Shown here piece by piece: positions 18,721 to 27,478 of a DNA stretch of 52,101 bases. The stretch covers positions 1 through 52,101 of the forward strand of contig CASEYW010000097.1 of the NCBI GenBank assembly GCA_949292215.1, given 5' to 3'. A program made the translations under genes and the position numbers. Each line of letters begins with the position of its first letter. Within the stretch, counting starts at the first letter, position 1. The notes beneath the pieces are model-generated. The model was not told the origin of the DNA and searched no databases. It was given only the letters and a program-made list of their open reading frames with translations. This DNA is from an uncultured bacterium. Its GTDB lineage: Bacteria > Verrucomicrobiota > Lentisphaeria > Victivallales > UBA1829.

Positions 18721-20913
18721 TCATTCCAGGTTCAGTCCGTAAATCATTATCGGAGCTCCGTTCATCTTCAGCGTTACGATGCCGTTCTGGGCGGGGATCG
18801 TTTTCCTGCGCCCGATGGAATCGACGAGAACAACCTCCTTTCCAGAAACTTTGAACGTATGAAGCACGGAGGTCTTCCAGTGTTCCTCCCATGGATTTTT
18901 ATGTCGGAACTCCGGGGTCCTGAAATCCGGAGAGAGTTTTGCGAGATTTGTTCCATCGGTCCGATCGTAAAGAATGGCCAGTTTCCCTCGCGGAGTCTTG
19001 AATTCCAGTCCTTGCAGATGAGTTCCGGAGCGTGAGATTTCGCGCAGAAACACAGCTCCATCCAGCGCTTCCGCCGCTGCGGCGAAGGCCAGCAAGGAAG
19101 GTTTCGGGGAATCATCCCGCATCAGAAGTCCGAAATCATATTCGGCATTTTCCGGAATGATTCCGTTGTCCTTTTCCTGGTATCCGTTCGGATCTGCGCT
19201 CACACCCTGGTGCAGTTTATAAAACATCATGGTTTTCACGTTTTTTTCCGCATAGGCGAATGCTATGGAAAGTACGACATTTTCTGCCGCCTGACGATAA
19301 GAGTCCTTCCAGGGATCATTCGGATGTGTGGCTGCATAGACTTCTGTCATGTGGATCTCCTTGTCGCCGTACCCGTAACTGGCGAACAGTTTACGTGCTT
19401 TTCTGATGATTCCTCGATAGGTCCATCCTCCCTGCCATGCGTCTGCGGTGTAGAAACCGCGTCCGGGATGAAGAGTCAGACCATCCAGAAGAGGGAAGAT
19501 CTCCTCGCGCTTCATCATTTCCATGATTGTCCCCGCATAGTCCGGCTGAATTCCAAAAGGAATCAATTTAACGAAATGCAAACCTCGCTCGTCAAGTGCT
19601 TTCCGGATCTCCCGGAGCCAGGAGGCATAGCATCGGATCAGGAATTCCTGCTGTTCACGGCTTTTTTTCCAGCCGACCTCATTGCCAAACTCAAAAACAG
19701 GGTTTTTCTGCTTTGCAATGGTGTCGATCCACTGTTTCAGGAGTTCTGCATCCTTTGGCGCACTGTAGATTCGCGGCGGCGCATGGCAGGCGAAAAAGGA
19801 GATCATTCCATATTCCGGAAGAGTTTTTGCCTGATTGCCGTAACGGAGATAACGGACTCCAAGACGACGCATCAGTTCATAAGCGGATTTCCGTTCCGGA
19901 TATGCCGCCATTCCGACTGGACTCGTTTCCAGATTCCGAAAACGGTACGGTGGAAGAACGGCAAGATTGGTTCTGGTAAAATACTCGTTTCCATTGCTGG
20001 TCAGAGACCCTTCCACGAAATACATTCCTCGTTCCAAAGGGGGGAGAACGTGGCGGTAGCTTTTTTTTTCGTTCGCTTTCACGGAGAGATGCTCCTGTTG
20101 ATCCAGAATGAGTTTCCCGTCGTAATCCCGGACCGAGGTTTTCAGGATTCCTTCTCCACCTTTTCCGGAGGTTTCCCGGATTGTCAGTGTGAATTCCGGG
20201 CTTCCTGTTTCCCACAGATTGTATTCCTGTGGAGTTCCGGCTTCCAGGATAAACGCACGGTTCAGGATTCTGGCGGAAAGAATATGGATATCCACCTCTT
20301 TCTCCGCGGCAATGAATTCCAGTTCTCCGGCAAGAGTTCCATTTTTATTCGGTGTCAATGTGACATGCTCCGTATTTCTGCCGCTCCAGTTGAGTGCATT
20401 TTTTTTCACAAGCCAGAAATTCTGATTTTTTCCGCGGAATTGTTTCATATAATGTCCGCGAATTTCAAACGGGACCCCTTTTTTCAGAGGTCGTTTCCAG
20501 TATCCTGTTTTTTGAATTTGTGATTTTTGCGTTCCATTCAGCAGAAAGAGCTCTTGCATGCAGCCTCCGGTTTTGATTCCGGATGCTGTGATACGATAGG
20601 AGAGTTTGATCCCTCTTCCAGTGAGGGAGCAGAGAGCGGAAAGTGCAATTGTTTCGGGATTTCCATTTTTTATTTTATAATGCAGACGGAGATTTTTTTC
20701 ATTGATTTTTTCCGCTCCGGTCAATACGGCAACCGGAGGCGACCATGTAAAACGGTAGTCGCCGATGCGGAAGACCGGTTCTCCGGATTTGTCGAGCAGG
20801 AACAGTTGTCCCTGTTTGCAGCGGAGTCCGCAGAGTGTGTCGGAGATCTCGAACTCTTCCGCGGTAAGGGTTCCGGTTATGATTGCAAAAAGGAGAAGAT
20901 ATATTTTTTTCAT
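18721..20913 (-). CDS. secreted clan GH-A glycosidase (module C)
   Basis: 730 residues with a signal peptide (about 1-18). About 300 residues of beta-sandwich modules precede a TIM barrel at about 330-600. The barrel shows the two conserved glutamates of clan GH-A: E412 in FEFGNEVGW (acid/base) and E524 in HMTEVYA (nucleophile), with LTLHPG between. A small beta domain closes the protein. The pattern is nearest to GH39, GH5 or GH30, but I cannot choose a family. Third gene of the module C operon, 18 bases after the pseudopilin. The ribosome site before ATG 20913 is weak, so it may rely on translation from the gene ahead. Confidence 0.72.
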   Translation of the reverse strand: MKKIYLLLFAIITGTLTAEEFEISDTLCGLRCKQGQLFLLDKSGEPVFRIGDYRFTWSPPVAVLTGAEKINEKNLRLHYKIKNGNPETIALSALCSLTGRGIKLSYRITASGIKTGGCMQELFLLNGTQKSQIQKTGYWKRPLKKGVPFEIRGHYMKQFRGKNQNFWLVKKNALNWSGRNTEHVTLTPNKNGTLAGELEFIAAEKEVDIHILSARILNRAFILEAGTPQEYNLWETGSPEFTLTIRETSGKGGEGILKTSVRDYDGKLILDQQEHLSVKANEKKSYRHVLPPLERGMYFVEGSLTSNGNEYFTRTNLAVLPPYRFRNLETSPVGMAAYPERKSAYELMRRLGVRYLRYGNQAKTLPEYGMISFFACHAPPRIYSAPKDAELLKQWIDTIAKQKNPVFEFGNEVGWKKSREQQEFLIRCYASWLREIRKALDERGLHFVKLIPFGIQPDYAGTIMEMMKREEIFPLLDGLTLHPGRGFYTADAWQGGWTYRGIIRKARKLFASYGYGDKEIHMTEVYAATHPNDPWKDSYRQAAENVVLSIAFAYAEKNVKTMMFYKLHQGVSADPNGYQEKDNGIIPENAEYDFGLLMRDDSPKPSLLAFAAAAEALDGAVFLREISRSGTHLQGLEFKTPRGKLAILYDRTDGTNLAKLSPDFRTPEFRHKNPWEEHWKTSVLHTFKVSGKEVVLVDSIGRRKTIPAQNGIVTLKMNGAPIMIYGLNLE

Positions 20914-20931
20914 TTTAGAGAAATCTCTTGT

Positions 20932-21687
20932 TCAGTAGAGTTGTCTGGTTGTACCGTCGAGTTCCGTATAATATTTCGGCTTGCAGGGAAGAGAGAGCAG
21001 GGACGGGGGGGTATGCAGAGCCGCATGGCCGTCTCCGAAAGCAACGCTGATTGTTCGGGTATGGCGGATCCAGAGATTGTTGGCTCCATATTGAAGAGTG
21101 GTTACATAAAATCCACCCTTTTGTCCTGTTGCATCCGTGCCGATGGAATCGCCGACCAGGATGGTTCCGGATGGGACTTTCATTGCTCTCATCAGAATTG
21201 CGGAATTGTCATATTGTCCCTGGGCTTTCCCCAGCATTTCCCCCGTGCTTGCCTTGAAGAGATAATTTCCAAGAAGATCAAAGTTCTTGCTGACCGTTTT
21301 ATAGTTCCAGCCGTAGGAACGCTGCTGTGTGTAATCATGGTACCACTTCTTTTCGAATGGTTCCTGTACGGAACAGAGCAGAGAACGGGCATTCGGAAGA
21401 TAGGAGGTTCGAACTGTTTTCCCGGAAGCATTTTTCCCGCAAAGCAGACGGAATGCCCGTATACCCGGAGATGCGATTACAAACCACTCAAGATTGTCAT
21501 CTGCATACAGCTGTGTTCCCTGCATGACCTGTTTGAGATTTCCAGTGCATTGAATTGCAAATCCTTTTTCTCTTGCGGACTTCAATGCCGGCAGAAGAAG
21601 TGCCGTCAAAATGGCAATCACAGCAATTACGATCAGGAGTTCTATCAGCGTGAATGAATTCTTCCTGGCGACCAGTTGTTTGTTCAT
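20932..21687 (-). CDS. pseudopilin, prepilin N-terminus and H-X9-DG type (module C)
   Basis: 251 residues: leader [11 protein letters not shown], then [19 protein letters not shown] with Glu at +5, [12 protein letters not shown] and a globular C-terminal part ending in H-X9-DG ([12 protein letters not shown]). Ser, not Gly, precedes the Phe at the expected cleavage site. Start ATG 21687 follows the stop of the LacI gene after a single base, with AAAGGA upstream, so the two are co-translated. It directly precedes two secreted glycosidases, repeating the order seen in module A. Confidence 0.85.
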   Translation of the reverse strand: MNKQLVARKNSFTLIELLIVIAVIAILTALLLPALKSAREKGFAIQCTGNLKQVMQGTQLYADDNLEWFVIASPGIRAFRLLCGKNASGKTVRTSYLPNARSLLCSVQEPFEKKWYHDYTQQRSYGWNYKTVSKNFDLLGNYLFKASTGEMLGKAQGQYDNSAILMRAMKVPSGTILVGDSIGTDATGQKGGFYVTTLQYGANNLWIRHTRTISVAFGDGHAALHTPPSLLSLPCKPKYYTELDGTTRQLY

Positions 21688-21688
21688 G

Positions 21689-22708
21689 TTATATCATCCT
21701 TTGTGTTTGAGTTTGGTTTGTCACGGGAAGGCGTAGAGTTCGGGGAAGAAGAATTGAGCAGGGGGGATCTTCCGGATGTTCCAGAATTTCCAGGAGTCGC
21801 CGAACTGCAAGAACGGCGGTTTCTTCGGGGAAAATATAAAATGTGGGAACAAGGGGGATGTCGTTTCCGTTTTTTTCCACCGAGGTTCCCAGAATGACAA
21901 TCTTAAGATCTTCCGGAACCCGGATCCTGTTTTGTTTCAGAATGGGCAGGATTGCGCGCAGACTTTCCACATGGTTGATGAAAATGCCATCCGGCAGTGA
22001 TTTTTCCTTCAGCCATTCCTCCAGTCCGATTGGGGCCTGATCCGCATCCGAGGAGAAGAGTATTTTACGATCTTCTCTGCGGATGAACAGTCCATTCTGC
22101 TGAAGTTGCAGTTCCATTCCCGCGCAAACCTCCAGACAGTTCCGGTCGACGAGATAACCGATTCTCCGGCAGTTTTCTTTCAGCAGATAATCCACAATCT
22201 GCACTCCGGTTTTCAAGGTGGAAAAGAGGATCTGGTTGCACTCCCAGTTCCGGGTTTCCTGATCGCAGATCAGCAGGAACGGTTTCTTTGAGGAAAGCAG
22301 ATTGCGGTAGAGAGAGCCCGAGGGTGCTCCGCAAAGAAGGTAGGCATCCACATCATCATCTGGCGGCGTCAGGACTCCAAAGGGAAGTTCCCTTGCGGTC
22401 ATTTCCACGCAGTGTTTCTGAAACAGTCTCTGGAGAGCCTCTGCAAGTCCACGGAAAAATGGGAGTTGGAGTGAATGCTTCTGTTCCGAGAGCGAGCAGA
22501 CCAGAAGAGTGCAGCGGAGTGTTTTCCGCCTTATTTGCCGGAGTTGTTCCAGAATATGGGATTGATATCCCATGGATGACATCGCAGCCAGTACGCGGTC
22601 GCGTGTCGCTTTCCGGAACCCGGGTTTGCGGTTGATAATCCGGGAGACTGTTGCCTGAGTCACTCCAGCCCGTTTTGCAATATCTGTCATGTTGATGTGC
22701 TTCTGCAT
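21689..22708 (-). CDS. LacI-family transcriptional regulator (module C)
   Basis: 339 residues. The N-terminal helix-turn-helix [21 protein letters not shown] starts at about residue 6; residues 60-330 form the sugar-binding sensor domain. The sensor is more divergent than usual: the segment between the two lobes ([15 protein letters not shown]) keeps the pattern, but few ligand residues can be named. The ribosome site before ATG 22708 is poor; an internal ATG at 22690 has none. It heads an operon with the pseudopilin and two glycosidases, so it probably controls all four genes including itself. Confidence 0.87.
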   Translation of the reverse strand: MQKHINMTDIAKRAGVTQATVSRIINRKPGFRKATRDRVLAAMSSMGYQSHILEQLRQIRRKTLRCTLLVCSLSEQKHSLQLPFFRGLAEALQRLFQKHCVEMTARELPFGVLTPPDDDVDAYLLCGAPSGSLYRNLLSSKKPFLLICDQETRNWECNQILFSTLKTGVQIVDYLLKENCRRIGYLVDRNCLEVCAGMELQLQQNGLFIRREDRKILFSSDADQAPIGLEEWLKEKSLPDGIFINHVESLRAILPILKQNRIRVPEDLKIVILGTSVEKNGNDIPLVPTFYIFPEETAVLAVRRLLEILEHPEDPPCSILLPRTLRLPVTNQTQTQRMI

Positions 22709-22744
22709 CTTGAGTCTCGTTCTGTTCTTCGTCTGTCTGATTAC

Positions 22745-22772
22745 ATTTTACGGGATTTCAAAAAAAAAACAA
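22745..22772 (-). promoter_or_regulatory. possible promoter of the module C operon
   Basis: On the minus strand TTGTTT (22767-22772) and TAAAAT (22745-22750) are spaced by 16 bases, within an A/T run. Position fits the operon start; sequence match is moderate. Confidence 0.4.
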
Positions 22773-22821
22773 GTGTTGCGAAGAGGCAAATGAAAAAGAA
22801 AAAAAACTTTTTTGTTTTTTT

Positions 22822-22838
22822 ATGTATAATTTATACAT
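22822..22838. promoter_or_regulatory. 17-bp palindrome over a TATAAT box upstream of umuD
   Basis: ATGTATAA-T-TTATACAT is a perfect inverted repeat around one base and contains TATAAT (22825-22830) on the plus strand. No good -35 was found. It lies about 190 bases before the umuD start and could be the SOS-type operator of that operon or, less likely, the site of the divergent LacI protein. The rest of the 319-base gap shows nothing else clear. Confidence 0.5.
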
Positions 22839-23027
22839 TATCCGACAGAATCAACTTCCGTTCTGAGGAAAAAAGCAGTTGAGGCGGAGTGCCGTGCGGA
22901 AGCGGAGAACAGAAACTCCTGCCGGAGAGAATCGGATTGGAATTTTCGTGATCCGCGGGAGATACATTCCAACGGATTTCATTTTTGGAAAAGCATGGTA
23001 TATTACCGGAGAAAGAAAGGGAGATCC

Positions 23028-23453
23028 ATGACCGCGAAGAAATCCAACCCGCCTCTGATGGCATCGACTGTTGCAGCCGGTTTTCCGTCTCCGGCGGAAC
23101 AGTACATGGAGTCTCCGCTGGATCTCAATGAGCTGCTTGTGCATCGGCCGGCGGCGACGTTTTTTGTCCGGGCGGCGGGGGATTCCATGACCGGGGCGGG
23201 GATTCGCCCGGGAGACATCCTCGTTGTTGACCGCAGTCTTGAAGCCCGCGACGGCTCCATTGTCATCGCCTGTGTCGACAATGAATTCACGGTCAAATAT
23301 CTCCGTTCGGACGGCAGCGTCTGGTACCTTCAGGCTGCGAACCGGAAATACAAGCCGATCATTTTTTCCGACGGAATGGAACTTAAAATCTTCGGCGTGG
23401 TGACTGCCGTTATTCATCAATTTGTCACGCAGTCCAATGTGAAAGGAAGGTAA
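23028..23453 (+). CDS. umuD: UmuD-like S24 self-cleaving protein
   Basis: 141 residues. UmuD is cut by itself on a RecA filament and then joins UmuC to make translesion DNA polymerase V in the SOS response. All working parts are present: cleavage site A17-G18 in VAAGFPSP, nucleophile S53 in GDSMTG and base K90 in FTVKYL. The distances from cleavage site to Ser (36) and Lys (73) equal those of the E. coli protein. ATG 23028 was chosen for AGGGAG five bases upstream; a longer start at 22995 has no support. First gene of a three-gene operon with a flavoredoxin-like gene and umuC. A palindromic site over the promoter suggests repression, as expected for an SOS gene. Confidence 0.92.
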   Translation: MTAKKSNPPLMASTVAAGFPSPAEQYMESPLDLNELLVHRPAATFFVRAAGDSMTGAGIRPGDILVVDRSLEARDGSIVIACVDNEFTVKYLRSDGSVWYLQAANRKYKPIIFSDGMELKIFGVVTAVIHQFVTQSNVKGR

Positions 23454-23455
23454 GT

Positions 23456-24016
23456 ATGCGGAAAAATTTCGGAGCACAGACATGGCTTTATCCGATGCCG
23501 GTGCTGATCATCGGAACCTACGACGGGAATGGCTTGCCCGATGCTATGAATGCCGCCTGGGGTGGAATTCACGACACAAACCAGATCGGGGTCTGCATTG
23601 ATCCCGGACATAAAACGGCAAAGAATCTGCTGGCGAAAAAAGCGTTTACCGTCAGCATTGGCGATGCTGCGCATGTGGTTGAGTGTGATTTTGTAGGAAT
23701 TGTTTCCGGCAACGACGTACCGGACAAGCTCGGAAAGGCAGGGTTCCATACACGGAAAGCGGAGTTTGTTGACGCTCCGGTTATCGATGAACTGCCTATG
23801 ACGCTTGAGTGCCGTCTGATCCGCTATGATCCGGAAAGCGGATGTACCGTGGGAGAGATCGTCAATGTCAGCGCCGATGAACGGATTCTGAATGAAAACG
23901 GGAAAATTGATCCGCTCAAACTCGAAGCGATTACATTTGATCCGGTCAACCATACTTATCAGAAATTCGGTGAGGTTGTCGGTTCCGCGTTTCGGGATGG
24001 AAAAAAGCTCTTATGA
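23456..24016 (+). CDS. flavin reductase / flavoredoxin-like FMN-binding protein
   Basis: 186 residues of the split-barrel flavin reductase family, which binds FMN. Typical features: the start YPMPVLIIGTYDGNGLPDAMNAAWGG, then CIDPGHKTAKNLLAKKAFTVSI. Members pass electrons between flavin and other proteins or reduce quinones and disulfides; the real partner here is unknown. It starts two bases after the umuD stop with AAGGAAGG upstream, and its stop overlaps the umuC start (ATGA, 24013-24016), so it is firmly inside the umuDC operon. A redox protein between the two SOS polymerase subunits is not the usual arrangement. Confidence 0.85.
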   Translation: MRKNFGAQTWLYPMPVLIIGTYDGNGLPDAMNAAWGGIHDTNQIGVCIDPGHKTAKNLLAKKAFTVSIGDAAHVVECDFVGIVSGNDVPDKLGKAGFHTRKAEFVDAPVIDELPMTLECRLIRYDPESGCTVGEIVNVSADERILNENGKIDPLKLEAITFDPVNHTYQKFGEVVGSAFRDGKKLL

Positions 24017-25269
24017 TCGGACTGGTGGACGGCAACAACTTCTACGTTTCCTGTGAACGGATTTTTGATCCTTCGCTGGAGGGGAAGCCGGTTGCCGTGC
24101 TCTCCAACAACGATGGCTGTGTCATCAGCCGTTCACAGGAATGCAAGGCGCTCGGCATCCCGATGGGAGCACCCGGATTTCAGCTCAAGCAGTCTCCTGC
24201 GTACTCCGGACTGATTCTGAAGTCCAGCAATTACGAGCTTTACGGAGATCTTTCCCGCCGTGTGATTGCCACCCTCTGCGAGTTTACTCCGGAAGTTGAA
24301 CAATATTCCATTGATGAGGCGTTCATTCATGTGAACTGTTCCTCCGGTACAGATTATTTCGAGTATGGAAAACGGATTCGAGAAACCATCCTGAAGTGGA
24401 TTGGAATTCCCTGCGGCATTGGTTTCGCGCGAAGTAAAACGCTTGCAAAGATTGCCAATCACATTGGAAAAAAGCAGGCATCCGGGGTGTTTGTCATGCC
24501 GGAGGATCCCCGTCCGGTACTGGAAGTTCTGCCGGTGGGCGAGGTCTGGGGCGTGGGGCGCCGTCTGGCTCCGAAACTCGCTCTGCTGGGGATTCGGACG
24601 GCATGGCAGCTTGCCGTGGCCGATGAGTGTTTCCTTCGGACCAAGTTCAATGTCACGCTGGCAAAAACAGCATTGGAACTCCGGGGCTGTTCTCTGTTTG
24701 AACAGGAGAATCCGGAGGAGCTTTCCAAGAGCATCAGCTGTTCACGCTCCTTCGGCAGACCCGTCGTCGTGCTGGAGGAGCTCTCCGAAGCCGTGGCTCA
24801 TTATACTGCGCGTGCGGCGGAAAAACTCCGGAAGGAGAAGCAGTGTGCAACGGGAGTCAATGTCTATTTTCAGTATTACCCGGAATATGCGCCGACTGCT
24901 CTGCCGGGCGGATTCACCGGGACAACTGTTTCATTTGATGCGCCGACTTCCGAGACCGCAGAGATGATCCGGACAATTCAGCCGAAGCTGCGCGGCATTT
25001 TCCTCCCCGGACGGCGCTACAAAAAGGCCGGAGTGGTATTCTTCGGCCTGGAATCCGGGGAAAACAGACAGATGAATCTGTTCGCAGATCCTGACCGGAT
25101 GGAAAAAAAGGAGCGTCTTTCTGAGACTGTGGATTCCATCAACCGTCGTTTCGGGCGGGGAAGTGTCTTCCATCTTGCCGAAGGCATCAAACGTCCATGG
25201 ACAATGAAACGGGAAATGCTGACTCCCTGTTACACCACCAGCTGGAATCAGATTCCTGTGGTAAAATAA
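24013..25269 (+). CDS. umuC: UmuC-like Y-family DNA polymerase V subunit
   Basis: 418 residues, the normal length of UmuC. The Y-family catalytic acids are present: D6 in LVDGNNFYVSCE, and D101-E102 in SIDEAF. The helix-hairpin-helix region (VGEVWGVGRRLAPKLALLGI) and the little-finger domain follow, ending in the UmuC-type C-terminus with HLAEGIKRPW. It copies past DNA lesions after activation by cleaved UmuD. The start overlaps the end of the flavoredoxin-like gene by 4 bases. A weak hairpin follows the gene. Confidence 0.95.
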   Translation: MIGLVDGNNFYVSCERIFDPSLEGKPVAVLSNNDGCVISRSQECKALGIPMGAPGFQLKQSPAYSGLILKSSNYELYGDLSRRVIATLCEFTPEVEQYSIDEAFIHVNCSSGTDYFEYGKRIRETILKWIGIPCGIGFARSKTLAKIANHIGKKQASGVFVMPEDPRPVLEVLPVGEVWGVGRRLAPKLALLGIRTAWQLAVADECFLRTKFNVTLAKTALELRGCSLFEQENPEELSKSISCSRSFGRPVVVLEELSEAVAHYTARAAEKLRKEKQCATGVNVYFQYYPEYAPTALPGGFTGTTVSFDAPTSETAEMIRTIQPKLRGIFLPGRRYKKAGVVFFGLESGENRQMNLFADPDRMEKKERLSETVDSINRRFGRGSVFHLAEGIKRPWTMKREMLTPCYTTSWNQIPVVK

Positions 25270-25306
25270 TCCGGCGGCGGAGGAAGATGACAGAGAAAAG
25301 AGTCCT

Positions 25307-25327
25307 TCTTCCGGATGGTTCGGAAGA
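25307..25327 (+). terminator. possible terminator after umuC
   Basis: TCTTCCG (25307-25313) and CGGAAGA (25321-25327) form a 7-bp stem with a 7-base loop, followed at a short distance by TTCCTTTTC. It lies between the convergent umuC and DUF3592-like genes. The T-tract is weak. Confidence 0.35.
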
Positions 25328-25380
25328 CCGCGCTTCCTTTTCAAAAAGGGACCCTCATGACGGCTGTTTCCAGTCAGAAA

Positions 25381-26475
25381 TCACCGCTTCCGGATGCCTG
25401 CGATCACAGCCAGGAGCCCGAGTCCCAGAAACGATAGCGGAAAGCATCCATGGGTCAGATAGAAGAAGGGCGGCAGAGTCCGGTCCACCAGCGCCTGTGC
25501 TGGATCATCGGGATTCACATAGCAGGAAATCCGTGTGCCGGCCGGAGGACGACGCATTTCCGCCGTACTGGATTTTGAGCTGTTTTCAACCTGGGTAAGA
25601 GCGTAACGATCACTTCGGTGGGTTCTGCCGTTATACTGGTATTCATAGAGAATTACGGTCCGGTAGACGTTCCTGCCTTTCGATCCCGAATGGGAACGGA
25701 GGCGCTCGCTGAGAATTACGGTCGCCGGAACCTTGACCCAGTGTCGGGAAGCAGAATGCTGCCGGAGCGGAACGAAAAACAGAAACCATAGAGTCGCGAT
25801 TCCGATGGAAAGAAAAATTCCTCCGATGAGGAGGTAAAGCAACTTTGCTTTTTTTCGCTCCTTCCGTTGTTCTCCGGAAAGAGTTTCATCTTCCAGTCCC
25901 CAGACCGGGACATTCAAACGGGTTGCCAGTTTGAGAGCGTCTTCTTCAATTGCTGTTCGGCCTCCATGATTGGTTACGTTCAGGCGATTTCCGTCGGATG
26001 TTACAAGGTTGAGTTCATAACAGCAATAAGTATATCTATTGTTTCCTCGGCAGAATTTCTTGACAATCTGCAATGCCGCGATTTTTTTGAGCGGGAGATT
26101 GTCCCGCAGATTGTCCATATTTCCGCTGCGCGGTTTGCGACGATCCTTCCAGTAATACTTTCTTCTGAAATCGAAGTTTGCCCGAAGGCTTCCGTTCCAT
26201 AGCAGGAAGAGTCCGGCCAGCAGGAAAAACGCGCCCATTCCTCCGGGAACGAGATACGCATTGTCGTCGCTGCCGGAAAAAATACTGTTTCCCGTAAGGC
26301 ATACCCCCGCGAGGAGCAGAAGCTGGAACGCCGTTCGATAGGATGGCGAAGTCCGGAAGACCCAGTGCTGAGGATGAGAGCAATCCAGTCGATGCGTGAT
26401 GAGTGTTGTCCCCTCCTGGACAAGCGGAGCCCACGAAATACGATTTCGCAATAGTGTCAACTCGTCATTTTTCAT
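25381..26475 (-). CDS. DUF3592-like membrane protein
   Basis: 364 residues with about four membrane helices: two at roughly 48-92, one near 215-237 and one close to the C-terminus (about 338-360). The soluble part between helices 3 and 4 (VKVPATVILSERLRS, VILYEYQYNGRTHRS, ISCYVNPDDPAQALVDR) matches the DUF3592 pattern, an extracytoplasmic beta domain of unknown function. A cytoplasmic domain with a basic stretch (residues about 95-205) lies between the two halves. A good promoter stands directly upstream, so it is transcribed alone. No function can be assigned. Confidence 0.75.
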   Translation of the reverse strand: MKNDELTLLRNRISWAPLVQEGTTLITHRLDCSHPQHWVFRTSPSYRTAFQLLLLAGVCLTGNSIFSGSDDNAYLVPGGMGAFFLLAGLFLLWNGSLRANFDFRRKYYWKDRRKPRSGNMDNLRDNLPLKKIAALQIVKKFCRGNNRYTYCCYELNLVTSDGNRLNVTNHGGRTAIEEDALKLATRLNVPVWGLEDETLSGEQRKERKKAKLLYLLIGGIFLSIGIATLWFLFFVPLRQHSASRHWVKVPATVILSERLRSHSGSKGRNVYRTVILYEYQYNGRTHRSDRYALTQVENSSKSSTAEMRRPPAGTRISCYVNPDDPAQALVDRTLPPFFYLTHGCFPLSFLGLGLLAVIAGIRKR

Positions 26476-26528
26476 TTGGAACCTGTTTCAAACCGTTGTT
26501 GAGATGCCCCGTGAAGAAGAAATGTTGT

Positions 26529-26556
26529 AGTATACTTTTGCAAATCGGATTGTCAA
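26529..26556 (-). promoter_or_regulatory. strong promoter of the DUF3592-like gene
   Basis: On the minus strand TTGACA (26551-26556), 16 bases, TATACT (26529-26534). Confidence 0.7.
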
Positions 26557-26601
26557 GTCATGAACGGTTCCGATTCTGTCCCCGGGAGAAAAGCTTCCGG
26601 A

Positions 26602-27222
26602 TTACCATTTTTCCGAATGAATGCGGGTTTTGAATTCAATCTTCTCCTGGCGGATGACGTTTGCATCATCTGCCGCATAGCCGATGGCAAGATAACATGG
26701 CATCCGGTATCCCTCTGGAGCATGAATCGTTTTCCGAACATATTCCTCCTCGCCCAGAATCGGAATTCTCAATGCGCAACTCAGGCCTTCTGCCGTTGCT
26801 GCCAGAAGCATGTTCTGGATCAGGCACCATACCGAAGCAAAAGAATTCAAAGAACTGATGTCGCGCGGAGTCATCAGTTCTGCTCCTGCCCGGAAAAAGG
26901 GCAGAATCAGGCATTGGCTTTGTGAAAGCATTTTCACCTGTTTCGGCAGAGCGTCATAATACATGTTTTTCTGGCATTCGGTTGCTGTATCCCAGTGATT
27001 GATGATGTCCGTCTGAACATTTGCTCCGTGATTAACCTGTTTCAGCACTTCAGCAATGTGTTCCGGATCGTGAAGAACAACAAAATGCCAATCGCGTGCA
27101 TGATCGTGCGAGGGGGCTTTCATTCCGGCATCCAGAATCCGCATCAGAATATCCTCCGGGACTGGGATTGTGGAGAAGTCCCGGACGGTACGGCGTTTTT
27201 GAATTGCTTCATAGAATTCCAT
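26602..27222 (-). CDS. nitroreductase-family flavoprotein
   Basis: 206 residues. Members of this family bind FMN and reduce nitro groups, quinones or other substrates with NAD(P)H. The N-terminal FMN-binding motif RRTVRDF, the APSHDHARDWHFVV segment and the C-terminal lobe (LLAATAEGLSCALRIPI, CYLAIGYA) are standard. ATG 27222 has AAAAGGAA six bases upstream; the in-frame TTG just before it is not needed. Transcribed alone from its own promoter. The actual substrate is unknown, and nothing nearby points to it. Confidence 0.88.
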   Translation of the reverse strand: MEFYEAIQKRRTVRDFSTIPVPEDILMRILDAGMKAPSHDHARDWHFVVLHDPEHIAEVLKQVNHGANVQTDIINHWDTATECQKNMYYDALPKQVKMLSQSQCLILPFFRAGAELMTPRDISSLNSFASVWCLIQNMLLAATAEGLSCALRIPILGEEEYVRKTIHAPEGYRMPCYLAIGYAADDANVIRQEKIEFKTRIHSEKW

Positions 27223-27276
27223 CGTCAATTCCTTTTCCGATTGATTCCTTCGTTTTGTGATTGCCGTTTCTTCATT

Positions 27277-27305
27277 ACTATACTATGAATTTAAAAGAAA
27301 TACAA
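27277..27305 (-). promoter_or_regulatory. predicted promoter of the nitroreductase gene
   Basis: On the minus strand TTGTAT (27300-27305), 17 bases, TATAGT (27277-27282). Confidence 0.5.
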
Positions 27306-27313
27306 AAGAGCCA

Positions 27314-27340
27314 GGCGGAAAAAGAAAGAAAACTTCCGCC
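27314..27340 (-). terminator. possible terminator of the module D operon
   Basis: On the minus strand GGCGGAA (27334-27340) and TTCCGCC (27314-27320) form a 7-bp stem with a 13-base pyrimidine-rich loop, followed by TGGCTCTTTTG. It lies about 140 bases after the last gene of the operon and overlaps the start of the nitroreductase promoter region. Confidence 0.4.
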
Positions 27341-27478
27341 ATGAAAATCGGAATTTCCCTTTCAGGTCGGAATTGTGCATCTGTCTCCGGATGAGTGTTT
27401 CTCCACACCGCTTGATGCGTGCGCCTATCCATGACTGTGGTCGAAAAAACGGGGAAGATTCAAGATAGGGCTTTTCTG

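Noticed and set aside
20527..21657. Plus-strand frame of 376 codons opposite the module C pseudopilin
   Set aside because: No recognisable domain, crosses two real minus-strand genes.
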